From the NCBI RefSeq assembly GCF_041435015.1, contig NZ_CP107989.1:9858001-9922000 (forward strand): a DNA stretch of 64,000 bases, in the 5' to 3' direction. Positions within the stretch are counted from its first letter, which is position 1. Each line of letters starts with the position of its first letter. Of this stretch, positions 1 through 9,546 are shown piece after piece. This stretch comes from Streptomyces canus. GTDB taxonomy: Bacteria > Actinomycetota > Actinomycetes > Streptomycetales > Streptomycetaceae. The position numbers and the translations under genes were made by a program. The notes under the pieces were generated by a model. That model did not search any database. It saw nothing but the letters and a program-made list of their open reading frames with translations, and was not told where the DNA came from.

Positions 1-1
1 C

Positions 2-1177
2 TCCGGCGGCGGATCCAAGACTCTGACGCTGGCCTCCGTCGACCAGGGCTCCGTCGAGGACGTCGTCAAGGCGTTCGAGAAGGCCAACCCGGGCGTCAAG
101 GTCCGCTACACCACCAGCGGAGCCGACCAGTATCAGCAGCAGATCCGCACCCAGCTCTCCTCGGGCACCGCACCCGACGTGATGTCGGTGTGGCCGGGCA
201 ACGGAAACCCCGGCGCCACCCACGTCCTGGCGAAGCCCGGATACCTGCGGGATCTCTCGGACCAGCCCTGGGCCGCCAAGATGCCGCCCGCCATCAAGAG
301 CGTCGCCCAGTACGACGGGAAGACGTACAACGCCATCTTCGGGCAGAACGGCATCGGCGCGGTCTACAACCAGCAGGCCATGGACAAGGCGGGCCTCACC
401 CCGCCGGACACCTGGACGAAGCTGCTGGCCTTCTGCCGGGCCGCCAAGGCCAAAGGGACGCCCGCGTTCGCGCTGGGCAACCAGGACAACTGGGTGACCC
501 AACTCGTGCTGTACGCGCTGGTCTCCACGACGGTCTACGGCCCGGACCGCGACTTCGACCAGAAGATGCAGTCCGGACAGGTCACCTTCGAGAAGTCGCC
601 GTGGACCACCGCCCTGGACAAGTACCTGACGATGGAGAAGACCGGCTGCTTCCAGAAGAACCCCCTGGGGACCAACTACGAAGCCAGCCAAGGTCTCGCT
701 GCCACCGGCAAGACGCTCGGCATCGTCCAGGGCAACTGGGTGATCGCCCTCCTCAAGGGAAAGAACCCGCAGGGGACATTCACCTTCAAGGCGCTGCCGG
801 CCACGGACGAGCCGTCAACGACCCTGATCCCGGCCGCCGCGGGCGCCGGCTACGGAGTGAACGCCAAGGCCAGGAACGGCGAACTGGCCCTGAAATTCGT
901 GAACTTCGTGATGTCCCCCCAGGGCATGAACCTGTTCGTCAAGAAGCAGGGCGGTCTGCCCTCACTCCCCGACACCGGCGTCGCGGTCGACCCGTCCCTG
1001 ACCGAACTCTCCACGTTCATCAAGGCGAACCGCACCGTGCCGTTCATGGACCAGCTCTGGCCCAACGCCAAGGTCCAGCAGACCATGCTCAGCGGCCTCC
1101 AGGAGATCTTCAGCGGCCAGTCCACGCCCGACAAGCTCCTCACGGAGATGGACGCCGACTACAAAGCCGGGAGCTGA
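2..1177 (+). CDS. Sugar ABC transporter substrate-binding protein (5' partial)
   Basis: This is an extracellular solute-binding protein of family 1, the lipoprotein that captures a sugar for an ABC importer at the outer face of the membrane. The reading frame is open to the left edge, so the signal peptide and lipobox lie outside the window. About 391 residues are visible, beginning after the mature N-terminus (SGGGSKTLTL). The family pattern is clear: a VEDVVKAFEKANPGVKV segment, SSGTAPDVMSVWPG, and a C-terminal helix region ending KLLTEMDADYKAGS. The next genes are two GH78 rhamnosidases, so a rhamnose-containing ligand is a reasonable inference. The sequence itself does not prove the ligand. 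Confidence 0.9.
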   Translation, partial: SGGGSKTLTLASVDQGSVEDVVKAFEKANPGVKVRYTTSGADQYQQQIRTQLSSGTAPDVMSVWPGNGNPGATHVLAKPGYLRDLSDQPWAAKMPPAIKSVAQYDGKTYNAIFGQNGIGAVYNQQAMDKAGLTPPDTWTKLLAFCRAAKAKGTPAFALGNQDNWVTQLVLYALVSTTVYGPDRDFDQKMQSGQVTFEKSPWTTALDKYLTMEKTGCFQKNPLGTNYEASQGLAATGKTLGIVQGNWVIALLKGKNPQGTFTFKALPATDEPSTTLIPAAAGAGYGVNAKARNGELALKFVNFVMSPQGMNLFVKKQGGLPSLPDTGVAVDPSLTELSTFIKANRTVPFMDQLWPNAKVQQTMLSGLQEIFSGQSTPDKLLTEMDADYKAGS

Positions 1178-1234
1178 CCAGCCGCCCCATCGCGCCATCG
1201 GCCGCCGACAGGGGCGGCACCCACTGGCCCCTGA

Positions 1235-1247
1235 TTGAAACGTTCAA
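1235..1247. promoter_or_regulatory. LacI-type operator-like palindrome
   Basis: TTGAAACGTTCAA lies 18 bases before the ATG of the first rhamnosidase gene. It is an almost perfect CG-centred palindrome of the kind bound by LacI-family sugar regulators, usually TGAAACGTTTCA, but one base shorter. It probably controlled the rhamnoside locus. No LacI gene is in the window. Confidence 0.5.
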
Positions 1248-1265
1248 ATAGTGGAAGGTCCTGAC

Positions 1266-2176
1266 ATGCCCGAAGTCCCCGGCGGAGCCCCGAGCCGCAG
1301 ACTGGTGGTCGGCACCATGGCAGTCTCCGCGGCCGGGCCGGCACTGCCCGCGGCCCCCTGGCCCCCCACGCAGACCGCGTACGCCGACGAGGCGGGTGAC
1401 AGACCGGGACCGCAGGCGGCCGGTCTCGCCGTCGTCATGGCTCGCATGGCAGCGCTGATCGGAGCCGAAGGCGAGCAGGGCGGTGCCGGGGCGACCCAGG
1501 CCGCGCAGGCACCGGCACTGGACGAGGGCCTGGTACCGGACGGTGAACGCCGGAAGGTCCTCGGCGCACTGGTCGAACTGGTCCGCGCCCACCAGCCGTT
1601 CGGGGCAGGGCCGCATCTCAGCGGCGGGACCATCGGGCTCGCGCCGATCGTCAGGGCCCTGCACGAAGGCGGCCGCGACGACGTCCTCTGGGACGTTCTG
1701 CAGGAGGACACCCGCCCCGGCTACGGCTCCTTCATGGCGCCCACGACTGCCAACCCCCACGGCCTGACGACCGTTCCCGAGCAGGGGGACATGGGCAACT
1801 CCAAGAACCACATGATCCTGCTGCAGATCGACGAGTGGTTCCACAGTGGCCTTGCGGGCATCCGCCAGGCGCGCGGCAAGGCCGACTGCCGCGAACTGGT
1901 GATGACCCTCGCCCGTTCGGCGGACTCACGCATGTCGACGGCGGCTACCGCACCCCGTGCGGAGTGGTGTCCGCCCGGTGGATCCGTGAGAACGGCAGGT
2001 TCCGGCTCGACGTCGAGCTCCCGCTCAACGCCACGGCGGAAGTTCGGATACCCACCGGCGGACGGACAGCCCAAGTGACCGGGGACGGCGCGGTGTTCCG
2101 GGGAGTACGGGGCAACCGCGCCACCTGTTCCGGGGCCTCGGGCAGACACGCGTCCATTGCCCGCGACACCCCGTAG
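1266..2176 (+). pseudogene. Degraded GH78 alpha-L-rhamnosidase (internal deletion plus frameshift)
   Basis: The ATG at 1266 follows GGAAGG and encodes a twin-arginine leader (SRRLVVGTMAVSAAG). The reading frame then jumps almost directly into the C-terminal part of the GH78 catalytic barrel: TQAAQAPALDEGLVPDGERR, then LSGGTIGLAPIVRALHEGGR and DTRPGYGSFMAPTTANPHG. The N-terminal domains and the catalytic-acid motif are missing. Near 1925-1945 the frame changes, and the C-terminal beta-domain (THVDGGYRTPCGVVSARW, then FRLDVELPLNATAEVRIP) continues one frame over to the stop at 2176. A normal enzyme of this type is about 900-1,100 residues. This is a remnant, next to an intact GH78 gene. Confidence 0.8.
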
Positions 2177-2262
2177 GTCCGCGGCTCCAGGAGAGCTTCG
2201 GCGGCCAACCCCATGCCCGGGCCGACCCGTGATCGGTGCCGGCGAACCGAGAGGAAGACGGT

Positions 2263-5200
2263 GTGAACCATGAAGGACGCAGTACCGACGGTGCCGACCG
2301 CGATGTCGAGGTGGCAATCCCCGCCCGCAGTGACAGAACGGGAGTGCGTCGTCGTACCCTGCTCGCGGCGACGGTCGGCACCGTGTCCGTAGGGGCCGGC
2401 GCCATGGGAGGCGGAACAAGTGAGGCGGCGGAAGCGTCGCCCCACGCGGAGAGCGGCGCGGTGTCGGACCTGACCGTGGAACACCGCACCGATCCCCTGG
2501 GCATGGACGCCGCCGCACCCCGGTTCGGGTGGCGCATGCGGACGGCCACCCGGGGGCGGAGCCAGGGCGCGTACCAGATCCTCGTCGCGAGTTCTCCCGA
2601 CAGGCTGACCGGCGCCCGTGCCGACGTCTGGAACAGCGGCCGTGTCACCTCGCCCGACTCGGTGGCCGTCCGCTACGCGGGCAGGGCCCTGAGGCCCTCG
2701 ACCCGCTATCACTGGACCGTCAGCGTCTGGGACGCCGAAGGCCGCCCGGTCGGCACCGCGTCCCCGGCCCTCTTCGAGACCGGCCTGATGACCACCGACG
2801 GCGTGGCCGGATGGGACGGCGCGCAGTGGATCGGCATGAAGGGCAAGGCCCCCAACTCGGCCGGCGCACCCATGCTGCGGACAGAGGCAGCCCTGAAGAG
2901 CCGGACCCGGATCCGTGAGGCACGGCTGTACGTCTCGGCGCTCGGCGTCTACGAGGCCTACGTCAACGGACACCGCGTCACCGTCCCGCAGGACGGAGGC
3001 ACCACGACCGAACTGCTGCCTCCGGGCTGGACCAACTACGACGTGCGTGTCAACTACATGACCTATGACGTCACGGAATGTGTGACCCGGGAGCAGGCGG
3101 TCACGATCGCCGCCGTCCTCGGCAACGGCTGGTACAACGGCCGCATCTCCGACGGCAGCACCTATTACTCCAGCGACGGTCACGCCCTGGCCCTCAAGGC
3201 GAAGCTGCTGATCCGGTACACCGACGGCACGTCGCAGACGGTCGCCACCAGGCCGGACGCCCGCTGGAAGGCCACCGACACCGGCCCGTACCGGGCCGAC
3301 GACATCTACGACGGCCAGACCTACGACGCCAGGCAGGAACTGCCAGGCTGGACCGCGCCCGCTTTCGACGACTCCGCCTGGTCGGACGTGGAACGCGTGG
3401 CCTTCGAGGACAAGTACCCGGACGTGCAACTGCTCGCCTACCCGGGTGAGACCGCTCGCTTCATGCACCGCTGGGACCGCCGACCGCAGTCGATCACCGT
3501 CGCCACCGGAGTGACCGGACAGGACGGGAGCGCCAACGGCAGGGGGCGCATCGTCGTGGACCAGGCCCGAACAGTGACAAACCCCGCGAAGGCGGCCTCC
3601 GCTTCCATCACGATCGGCAGTGGCGAGACCGCCGTCGTCGACCTCGGCCAGAACATGGTCGGCGTGGCCGGCTACAGTGTGCGCGGACCGGCCGGAGCCC
3701 GGGTCGAGTTCAGGTTCGGCGAGATGCTCAACGACGACAGCGCGGGCGCCGACGGCCCCGTGGGCTCCGTCTACCGGGCCAACCTCCGCAGCGCCAAGGC
3801 CACCAGCACCTACATCCTCAAGGGCGACCGACGGGGCGAGACCCATCAGGACTCCCTGACGTTCTACGGCTTCCGCTACGTGTCCGTGACCGCGACGGAC
3901 ACCGTCACCATCACTGGGCTGACCGGAAGGGTCGCCACGTCGGCGATCCGCGAGATCGGCACGGTCAGCACCGACGACCCCGACATCAACCAGCTGGCGA
4001 GCAACATACGATGGGGGCAGCGCGGCAACTACCTCTGGGTGCCCACCGACTGCCCGCAACGCGACGAACGACTCGGCTGGACCGGCGACACCCAGGTCTT
4101 CTCCACGACCGGCCTCTACAACACGGACGCCGGGGTCTTCCTCAGCCACTTCCAGGACACCGTCGTCGATTCCGCGCTCATCTACGGTGCGGACAAGGCG
4201 CAGTTCACCGGGGTCGCGCCCGGCGGGCGCTACAACTTCCCCGGTGGCGGCAGCGGTTGGGCCGACTGCGGCGTCGTCCTTCCATGGACGGTGTGGCAGA
4301 TGACGGGTGACGCGACCGTCGTGGAGCGCAGCTGGCCCGCGCTGACCCGCTACCTGGACTGGATCCGGCAGCAGACCGGCGACACCTACGCCGGGCAGGG
4401 ATCCCTCACCGGTGACTGGCTGGCGCCCCAGAAGAGCAGTGCTCAGATGATGAGCGACATCTACTACGGCTATGTCGCCCGGCTGATGGCGCAGCTGGCC
4501 CGCGCGATCGGCCGGCCGGCGGAGGGGGAGACGTACAGCCGGCTCTTCGGACGCATCCGGCAGGCGTTCATCACGAAGTACCTGAGCACCGAGGGTGGGA
4601 CGGTCACGGTCAAGTCCAGCCTTGGCGACGCCTCCCCGATCGAGCCGGGTGCCGATCCGAATCAGAAGACGGAGGACAACAGCCAGACCGCGCTGCTGTG
4701 GGTCCTGAAACTCGGCTTCTACGAGACTGAGGCCCAACGCCGCACGCTCGTCGAGTTGTTGGCGGACAACATAGGCAACGACGCGGCCTACAAGGCCGCG
4801 CACCCGGACAGCAGCCGGGTCGGGTACGCGGAGAACACGCTGTCCGTCGGCTTCCTCGGCGTCAACGTGCTCGCCCCCGTACTCACCGACGAGGGCCGCG
4901 CGGACCTGGCGTACAAGCTGCTCCACCAGGACGCGCTGCCGTCCTGGCTCTTCTCCGTGAAGAACGGCGCCACCACCGTCTGGGAGCGCTGGAACTCCTA
5001 CTCCAAGGACGCCGGCTTCGGCCCGGTCAGCATGAACTCCTTCAACCACTACGCCTACGGCGCCATCATGGAGTGGATGTACGCGTACATGGCCGGCATC
5101 TCCCGCGACCCGGACAGCCCAGGCTTCAAGCGTTTCATGCTCCAGCCTCACATCGACCCAACCGGCAGGATCACGCAGGTGTCGGGCACGCACGAGTCGC

Positions 5201-5445
5201 CGTACGGCGAGATCCGGAGCGAGTGGAAGCTGGAGGACAGCGGCAGGGGCCTTGTGTACGACGTGGTCGTGCCCGCCAACAGCGAGGCGGTGCTGCGACT
5301 TCCGGCGGCGTCCGCCGATTCCGTCCGCGAAGGACGAACTCCCCTGGCAGGAGCGGACGGCGTGCGGTTCATCGGTTACACCGATGGCGTTTACGCGTGC
5401 CGGTTGGCGTCCGGTCGCTACCGCATCACCGCCGAACTGCGGTGA
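2263..5445 (+). CDS. Secreted GH78 alpha-L-rhamnosidase
   Basis: The enzyme hydrolyses terminal alpha-L-rhamnose from glycosides or polysaccharides outside the cell. About 1,060 residues. The GTG at 2263 is preferred because GAGGAAG lies just before it; an in-frame GTG at 2236 has no clear ribosome site. A Tat-like leader (VRRRTLLAATVG) is followed by N-terminal beta-domains with the family segment DLTVEHRTDPLGMDAAAPRF. The barrel holds DCPQRDERLGWTGD at about residues 596-609, in which the Glu near 602 is the general acid of GH78. NGATTVWERW supplies the likely base Glu (about 908), and the Asn-His in SFNHYAYG (His about 929) matches the substrate-binding His. A Bac_rhamnosid_C domain closes the protein. 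It sits after the remnant GH78 gene and before a broken sugar kinase. Confidence 0.95.
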   Translation: MNHEGRSTDGADRDVEVAIPARSDRTGVRRRTLLAATVGTVSVGAGAMGGGTSEAAEASPHAESGAVSDLTVEHRTDPLGMDAAAPRFGWRMRTATRGRSQGAYQILVASSPDRLTGARADVWNSGRVTSPDSVAVRYAGRALRPSTRYHWTVSVWDAEGRPVGTASPALFETGLMTTDGVAGWDGAQWIGMKGKAPNSAGAPMLRTEAALKSRTRIREARLYVSALGVYEAYVNGHRVTVPQDGGTTTELLPPGWTNYDVRVNYMTYDVTECVTREQAVTIAAVLGNGWYNGRISDGSTYYSSDGHALALKAKLLIRYTDGTSQTVATRPDARWKATDTGPYRADDIYDGQTYDARQELPGWTAPAFDDSAWSDVERVAFEDKYPDVQLLAYPGETARFMHRWDRRPQSITVATGVTGQDGSANGRGRIVVDQARTVTNPAKAASASITIGSGETAVVDLGQNMVGVAGYSVRGPAGARVEFRFGEMLNDDSAGADGPVGSVYRANLRSAKATSTYILKGDRRGETHQDSLTFYGFRYVSVTATDTVTITGLTGRVATSAIREIGTVSTDDPDINQLASNIRWGQRGNYLWVPTDCPQRDERLGWTGDTQVFSTTGLYNTDAGVFLSHFQDTVVDSALIYGADKAQFTGVAPGGRYNFPGGGSGWADCGVVLPWTVWQMTGDATVVERSWPALTRYLDWIRQQTGDTYAGQGSLTGDWLAPQKSSAQMMSDIYYGYVARLMAQLARAIGRPAEGETYSRLFGRIRQAFITKYLSTEGGTVTVKSSLGDASPIEPGADPNQKTEDNSQTALLWVLKLGFYETEAQRRTLVELLADNIGNDAAYKAAHPDSSRVGYAENTLSVGFLGVNVLAPVLTDEGRADLAYKLLHQDALPSWLFSVKNGATTVWERWNSYSKDAGFGPVSMNSFNHYAYGAIMEWMYAYMAGISRDPDSPGFKRFMLQPHIDPTGRITQVSGTHESPYGEIRSEWKLEDSGRGLVYDVVVPANSEAVLRLPAASADSVREGRTPLAGADGVRFIGYTDGVYACRLASGRYRITAELR

Positions 5446-5472
5446 TGGGCGCCTGCTGAGAGGACAGGCGAA

Positions 5473-5819
5473 GTGTCCGCGGTAAGACCAACGCGGGTCG
5501 GATTGACCTTGGGGACGCGCGCATTTGGGTGCCTCACGGTTGCCAGGCCATCCCGCCGGGCCCCATCCAGGTCACGGACACCGTGGGGGCGGGTGACGCG
5601 TTCATGGCCGGACTGGTCAGCCGGCTCCTGCACGCCGGGCTGGGCGGAGGCCCGGGTGACGAAGCCGCGATGGCACGCGCCGCACTTCGCGCGGCTACCA
5701 GCACGGACCGACTGCCCGCGATCCTCAGTGAGGTACTGACGGCGGCAGCTCGAATGGCCGCACTCACCTGCGCGCAAGAAGGGGCGGCCCCGCCCACAGC
5801 CGTCGCATTGGCGGCATGA
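5473..5819 (+). pseudogene. PfkB-family sugar kinase remnant
   Basis: Only the C-terminal third of a ribokinase-type sugar kinase remains. Starting at 5473 one frame reads VGLTLGTRAFGCLTV, matching the strand before the second PfkB signature. The signature itself (VTDTVGAGDAFMAGLVSRL) is in another frame and runs to the stop at 5819, so there is a frameshift near 5550. The N-terminal two thirds, with the sugar-binding residues, are absent. Its place behind the rhamnosidase suggests it once phosphorylated a released sugar. Identification of the family is firm; the substrate is unknown. Confidence 0.75.
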
Positions 5820-5828
5820 GCCGACAGG

Positions 5829-5858
5829 CGTCCGGCCTCGTTTTGACGAGGCCGGACG
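5829..5858 (+). terminator. Rho-independent-type hairpin
   Basis: A perfect 12-bp stem CGTCCGGCCTCG / CGAGGCCGGACG with a TTTTGA loop lies ten bases after the stop of the kinase remnant. It closes the rhamnoside locus. There is no long T tract, as is usual in Streptomyces. Confidence 0.75.
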
Positions 5859-5929
5859 GCGCTGGGCCCGCGTGCGGGTCAGGTGTTCAACCGCCGACGG
5901 GTGGCCTACCTGCCTCCAGCAGGCGGAGG

Positions 5930-6285
5930 GCTTCGGGCGTCTGCTCGGTCGGTCGTCGCGGGCAGGCCCTACTTCGGCGACAAGAGCGAGCTTTTCGCCG
6001 TCGTCGTCGAACGCACCCTGGCCGACCTCGCCGAGGCCGTCCCGCCGAGCGACGACCTTCCCGGCTACGCTGAGCGCCTCTTCGAACCCGCACCCGTCAC
6101 TACCAGGACAAGATCGACGCCGCCGGATCAGGCGGGCCGGACGGCGACGCGCGGACCCGCGTGTTCTTCACCCTCGCCCTGGTCGGCTGGAGCATCGCCA
6201 TGCCCCGGCTGCGGCGCATGGTCCTCGGCCCCGACCAAGCCTCGACGACCTCCGCGACGAGGTCCCCGGTCCGTACGAGCCCTGT
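5930..6285 (+). pseudogene. TetR-family regulator remnant
   Basis: The first frame reads RPYFGDKSELFAVVVERTLA and DDLPGYAERLFE, the end of a TetR helix-turn-helix and the start of its ligand domain. Near 6085-6100 the frame shifts, and HYQDKIDAAG followed by VFFTLALVGWSIAMPRLRRM continues the typical C-terminal domain. The DNA-binding helices before RPYFGDKSEL are not recognisable. No function is expected. Confidence 0.65.
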
Positions 6286-6511
6286 CGACGGGGCTAGGGA
6301 CGCCCGGGCAGAGCCGGCAACGGTGACGCAGCAGCGGCGGGGGAGGCAGAGCACCACCACGGCAAGCTCCGGCAGGTGGCCGCAAGAGCCGCGGTCGACC
6401 TCACCCGAGGGCGGCCGGACGACGAAGCCGGACCCCGCCCGGCGGCTGGACATCGGCATGGAGGACCATCTGCTCAGCCACCGTGCCACCGTCTGCCTGT
6501 GAGGGACCGTC

Positions 6512-7168
6512 ATGCGCTCTGCCCGCCGTACCGTGCCGCCCATCCTGCTCACCAGCCTTCTGCTGGCGGGGTGTTCACCCGCCTCCCTCGGCACGTCGAC
6601 GTCGTCCGGGACGCAGAGCCCGGCGCCGGGAGCGGCGACCGGCTCGGGGCGGGCGATCGCGGTGGGGGCGGGCCCGCAGAAGCACTACGCGGTGCAAAAG
6701 CAGCCGGCCGCGGGCTCCTGCCACTACCGGTACCTCAAGGGGGAACCGCTGGAGGATCCGACGTGCACACCGGGCGCGATATCCCCGGCGGTCACGCAGT
6801 CGAACCTGGCCTCGACGATCTGCCGCAAGGGCGGCTACACCTCCGGGGTGCGCCCTTCCACATACGTGACAGGCAAAGAGAAGAAGCTCAACGCCGCCTC
6901 CTACGGCTTCACCGGGCGCATGGGAGATGCCGAGTACGACCACCTGATCAGCCTGCAGTTGGGCGGGGACCCCAACGACTACCGCAACCTGTGGGTCGAG
7001 CCGGCCGACCCCGGCCACAAGAAGGGCTCCGGGGTCAACAACGCCAAGGACCCGGTGGAGACGAAGCTGCACACCGCGGTCTGCAAGGGCACCGTCACCC
7101 TCGCCGCCGCACAGCAGGCGATCGTCACCGACTGGACCACGGCCCTGAGCACGCTTCACCTCGCCTGA
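6512..7168 (+). CDS. Lipoprotein with HNH-like motif
   Basis: A 218-residue exported protein. The ATG at 6512 follows GAGGGA. The N-terminus carries a lipoprotein signal (LLTSLLLAGC, Cys about residue 21) and then a low-complexity Ser/Gly/Ala linker. The C-terminal half has AEYDHLISLQLGGDPNDYRN followed by LWVEP, an Asp-His...Asn pattern close to HNH-type endonuclease cores, and two Cys pairs that may form disulfides. Similar actinobacterial secreted proteins exist, but their role is not known to me. It could be a secreted nuclease or only share the fold. It stands alone between a TetR remnant and a convergent acetyltransferase gene. Confidence 0.8.
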   Translation: MRSARRTVPPILLTSLLLAGCSPASLGTSTSSGTQSPAPGAATGSGRAIAVGAGPQKHYAVQKQPAAGSCHYRYLKGEPLEDPTCTPGAISPAVTQSNLASTICRKGGYTSGVRPSTYVTGKEKKLNAASYGFTGRMGDAEYDHLISLQLGGDPNDYRNLWVEPADPGHKKGSGVNNAKDPVETKLHTAVCKGTVTLAAAQQAIVTDWTTALSTLHLA

Positions 7169-7388
7169 AAGCGGCTGGGGTTGCGGGTGGGGGAGAGACG
7201 GCCCGGACGAGCGGCCGCCAGGTCTCCGACGAGGCCGCGCAGACTGCCGGCGCACGAAAGCTCTCCGACAACGACACTCACTCATACATGGTTACGCTCA
7301 CTTGCCCGACTTCGAGGACCAGCAGGTGGAGACCCCGTCTCAGAGCCGCTGTGAGCTGCGGCACGCCCAGCGTGTCCGGCGCCCTGCG

Positions 7389-7925
7389 TCACATGGGGAG
7401 CGAGAACAGCCGTACCGGCCCTGAGGGCCAGCGGACACCGTCGCGCAGAGGCGTCACCATGGTCCGCAGCGGCATGGTCACCAGGCGGTCCTCGGGTTGT
7501 TCGATCAGTACGTCCGTATCGAGCGGGTGCCATCCGAGGCGACGGTAGAGCGACACGAGGGGAGGTCGGCAGAACAGGAGTGCATGCTGAGGACCCATCG
7601 TGCGGGCGTGCTCCAGTGCAGCTGTGACGACGAGCCGAGCCAGACCCCGACCTTGCATGCTGGGGGCGACGGCGACCCCGCCGACGCCCACCACCTCTGT
7701 CTCGTCGTCACCGATCGCGACAGGCAGTCGCCGCAGGCCTGCGTGTGCCACGAGCCGGTCTTCGTGTCTGATTCCGAAGTGTTCCTCTTTCGGCAGCCAG
7801 GTCAGGCCGGCCGAAGCGACACCGAAGGGATCATCGCCGTTGCCGAGGATCTCCTCCTGGTCCGCCTTCGTGTACTGGGGAAGCCGCAGCACATGCGGTG
7901 CCACAGGGGATGGGTTGTCAGACAT
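7389..7925 (-). CDS. GNAT-family N-acetyltransferase
   Basis: A 178-residue protein starting MSDNPSPVAPHVLRL. It transfers an acetyl group from acetyl-CoA to an unknown amine. The acetyl-CoA loop is visible as VAVAPSMQGRGLARLVV (about residues 100-116, motif QGRGLA), after the strand EVVGVGGVAV, and the C-terminal LYRRLGWHPLD matches the family. Longer upstream starts are possible, but the residues they add look non-coding. It is followed 47 bases upstream in the same direction by a membrane-protein gene and faces the HNH-like lipoprotein gene. The 220 bases between those two hold no recognisable gene. Confidence 0.85.
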   Translation of the reverse strand: MSDNPSPVAPHVLRLPQYTKADQEEILGNGDDPFGVASAGLTWLPKEEHFGIRHEDRLVAHAGLRRLPVAIGDDETEVVGVGGVAVAPSMQGRGLARLVVTAALEHARTMGPQHALLFCRPPLVSLYRRLGWHPLDTDVLIEQPEDRLVTMPLRTMVTPLRDGVRWPSGPVRLFSLPM

Positions 7926-7972
7926 TCCCCCAGCATGATCTCTCCGCCTGGCAGGGCCAAGTCGACAGCTCC

Positions 7973-8536
7973 TCAAGTGGACTGAGTCATCCCGGAGCGG
8001 AACTGCCGCACTAGCGTTCCCGGGTGCCGTACGGCCTGCCACAGGCCGATCGACAGCAGCGCCAGGCTGATGGCGAAGCAGACCCAGAACACGAACTGGG
8101 TGCCGGTCGCGAGGTCGTGGGTGCTGCCGTCCTCGTAGCGGCAGTACGCCTGAGGAGGAAACGCCTTCGAGACGCCGACGCCCCCGTAGTACATCGAGCA
8201 CGGGTCCTCGCCGGGGTCCTTGATCGTGTCGTCCGCCGTGACGACCAGCAGCCAGGCCACCGCTGCCACCGGAACCGTGCCGAACACGAGCATCTTCGTC
8301 CAGATCGGCAGGCGGGGGTGGCCGAGGAGTCCGATCAGCGCGATCAGTGCGACCACGAACACCGCGGCGACGGCCACGGCGGTGAACGACCTCCTGTACA
8401 CCTCCTCCAGAAGCCAGACGACTCCGGCCACCGGGGGCGCGGTGAGGAGGACGACCTTGATCCCGGATGCCGTACGCGGGTGCGCGAGCAGGTACACGGC
8501 GAGCGCGCCCGCGATCAGGGCGAGGAGCGCGGTCAC
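7973..8536 (-). CDS. Integral membrane protein, function unknown
   Basis: About 187 residues from a GTG at 8536 whose GTGA overlaps the stop of the preceding lipoprotein gene, which points to translational coupling. Four hydrophobic segments are visible: VTALLALIAGALAVYLLA, a segment around VVLLTAPPVAGVVWLL, VAVAAVFVVALIALIGLL and VFGTVPVAAVAWLLVV. A fifth lies near the C-terminus (FVFWVCFAISLALLSIGLW). An extracytoplasmic stretch between the last two has the Cys pair DPCSMYY...AYCRYED. I do not recognise the family. The coupling suggests it acts with the DUF4232 lipoprotein. Confidence 0.75.
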   Translation of the reverse strand: MTALLALIAGALAVYLLAHPRTASGIKVVLLTAPPVAGVVWLLEEVYRRSFTAVAVAAVFVVALIALIGLLGHPRLPIWTKMLVFGTVPVAAVAWLLVVTADDTIKDPGEDPCSMYYGGVGVSKAFPPQAYCRYEDGSTHDLATGTQFVFWVCFAISLALLSIGLWQAVRHPGTLVRQFRSGMTQST

Positions 8537-9546
8537 GGGCGCGCGGTGGCGGTGGCGGGCTCCCGGTGTGTCTCGTCCTTCCGCCACGGACCGACGCCGA
8601 GCTTTCCGGTCGTCCCGAGGTCGAGTTCCGGTGCCACCATCACGGGATCGGCTGTGGGCGTTGCCCATACGCGAACGTACGGCGCGTTGACCGGTTCGCC
8701 GGCCTGGGTGGTGTTCCGCCAGGCCAGTTCGGCCAGTGCGGCCTCACCGGGACGCAGGACGACCGGTTGCGGTTTGCCGCCTCCGCCGAGGCCGGTACTG
8801 ATCTGATCGGTCCCCTGGAGGATTTGGACACCGTCCACGGTGTGGTGGTCCTCGTCCTGGATCGTGAGTTTCGGGTAGCCGTTGAGCTGAAGGGGCCCGG
8901 TACCGCAGTTGACCAGGTGCAGGCCGACGACGCGCAGCCCCATGGCCGCGTCCCCCTGGTCGGCGTAGAGGCGCAGGCCCGACTTCGGGCACGTTCCCGA
9001 GGTGGACGGCGCCTCGGCTTGTGGGACGCTACGTGTCTTGATCACCTCTATGCCCGTCACCTCGGGTGCGTTCCCGACCGGCTCTCCCATGACGACGGTG
9101 CCCTTGACGGTCCGCCCCTTCCCGACCGCCTCCACGGTCTGTTCCGCGTTGTCGACCGCTCCTCCGGAGGCCGAGAGGAAGCCGAAAGTCAGCGTGTACG
9201 TGGCGGACTCCGTCTGCTGGTTGGTCAGTTCGAAGTCCGCGCTGTAGGCGACTCCCCCGCAGCCGCTCTTCGGGCCCCAGGCGTACAGCGCGGTGATCTT
9301 GACGCCGTCCTCGGCCGTACTTCCGACGGAAGGCAGTTGCAGCGCGGTCGGTGTGCCGGAGGGACGAATGGACGGTTCTGTGGACGGCGAGCTGCCGTAC
9401 CGGGCGAAGTCCGACGGGCACAGTGTCTCGGCCCGGACCGGGCCGCCGCCGGCGCCTCCGCCCGGTGAGACGCTCTCGGAACCGCAGGCGGCGAGCAGCA
9501 GGGTGGCGGCGAGGACGGCGGGAGCGGTGCGGGAGGCGGTCGGCAT
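8533..9546 (-). CDS. DUF4232-type lipoprotein
   Basis: A 337-residue exported protein. The chosen ATG (9546) gives MPTASRTAPAVLAATLLLAACG, a clean lipoprotein signal with Cys about residue 21. The N-terminal half has a beta-rich domain (VKITALYAWGPKSGCGGVAY). The C-terminal half matches DUF4232: GTCPKSGLRLYADQGDAAMG, VVGLHLVNCGTGPLQLNGYP and the closing strand after VVLRPGEAALAELAWRNT. Proteins of this domain are cell-surface proteins of unknown role in actinomycetes. Its stop overlaps the start of the membrane-protein gene, so the two are probably one transcription unit. Confidence 0.85.
   Translation of the reverse strand: MPTASRTAPAVLAATLLLAACGSESVSPGGGAGGGPVRAETLCPSDFARYGSSPSTEPSIRPSGTPTALQLPSVGSTAEDGVKITALYAWGPKSGCGGVAYSADFELTNQQTESATYTLTFGFLSASGGAVDNAEQTVEAVGKGRTVKGTVVMGEPVGNAPEVTGIEVIKTRSVPQAEAPSTSGTCPKSGLRLYADQGDAAMGLRVVGLHLVNCGTGPLQLNGYPKLTIQDEDHHTVDGVQILQGTDQISTGLGGGGKPQPVVLRPGEAALAELAWRNTTQAGEPVNAPYVRVWATPTADPVMVAPELDLGTTGKLGVGPWRKDETHREPATATARP

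Noticed and set aside
1945..5193. A 1,082-codon open frame on the minus strand opposite the rhamnosidase gene
   Set aside because: It mirrors an intact GH78 gene, has no domain pattern and arises from G/C-biased third positions.
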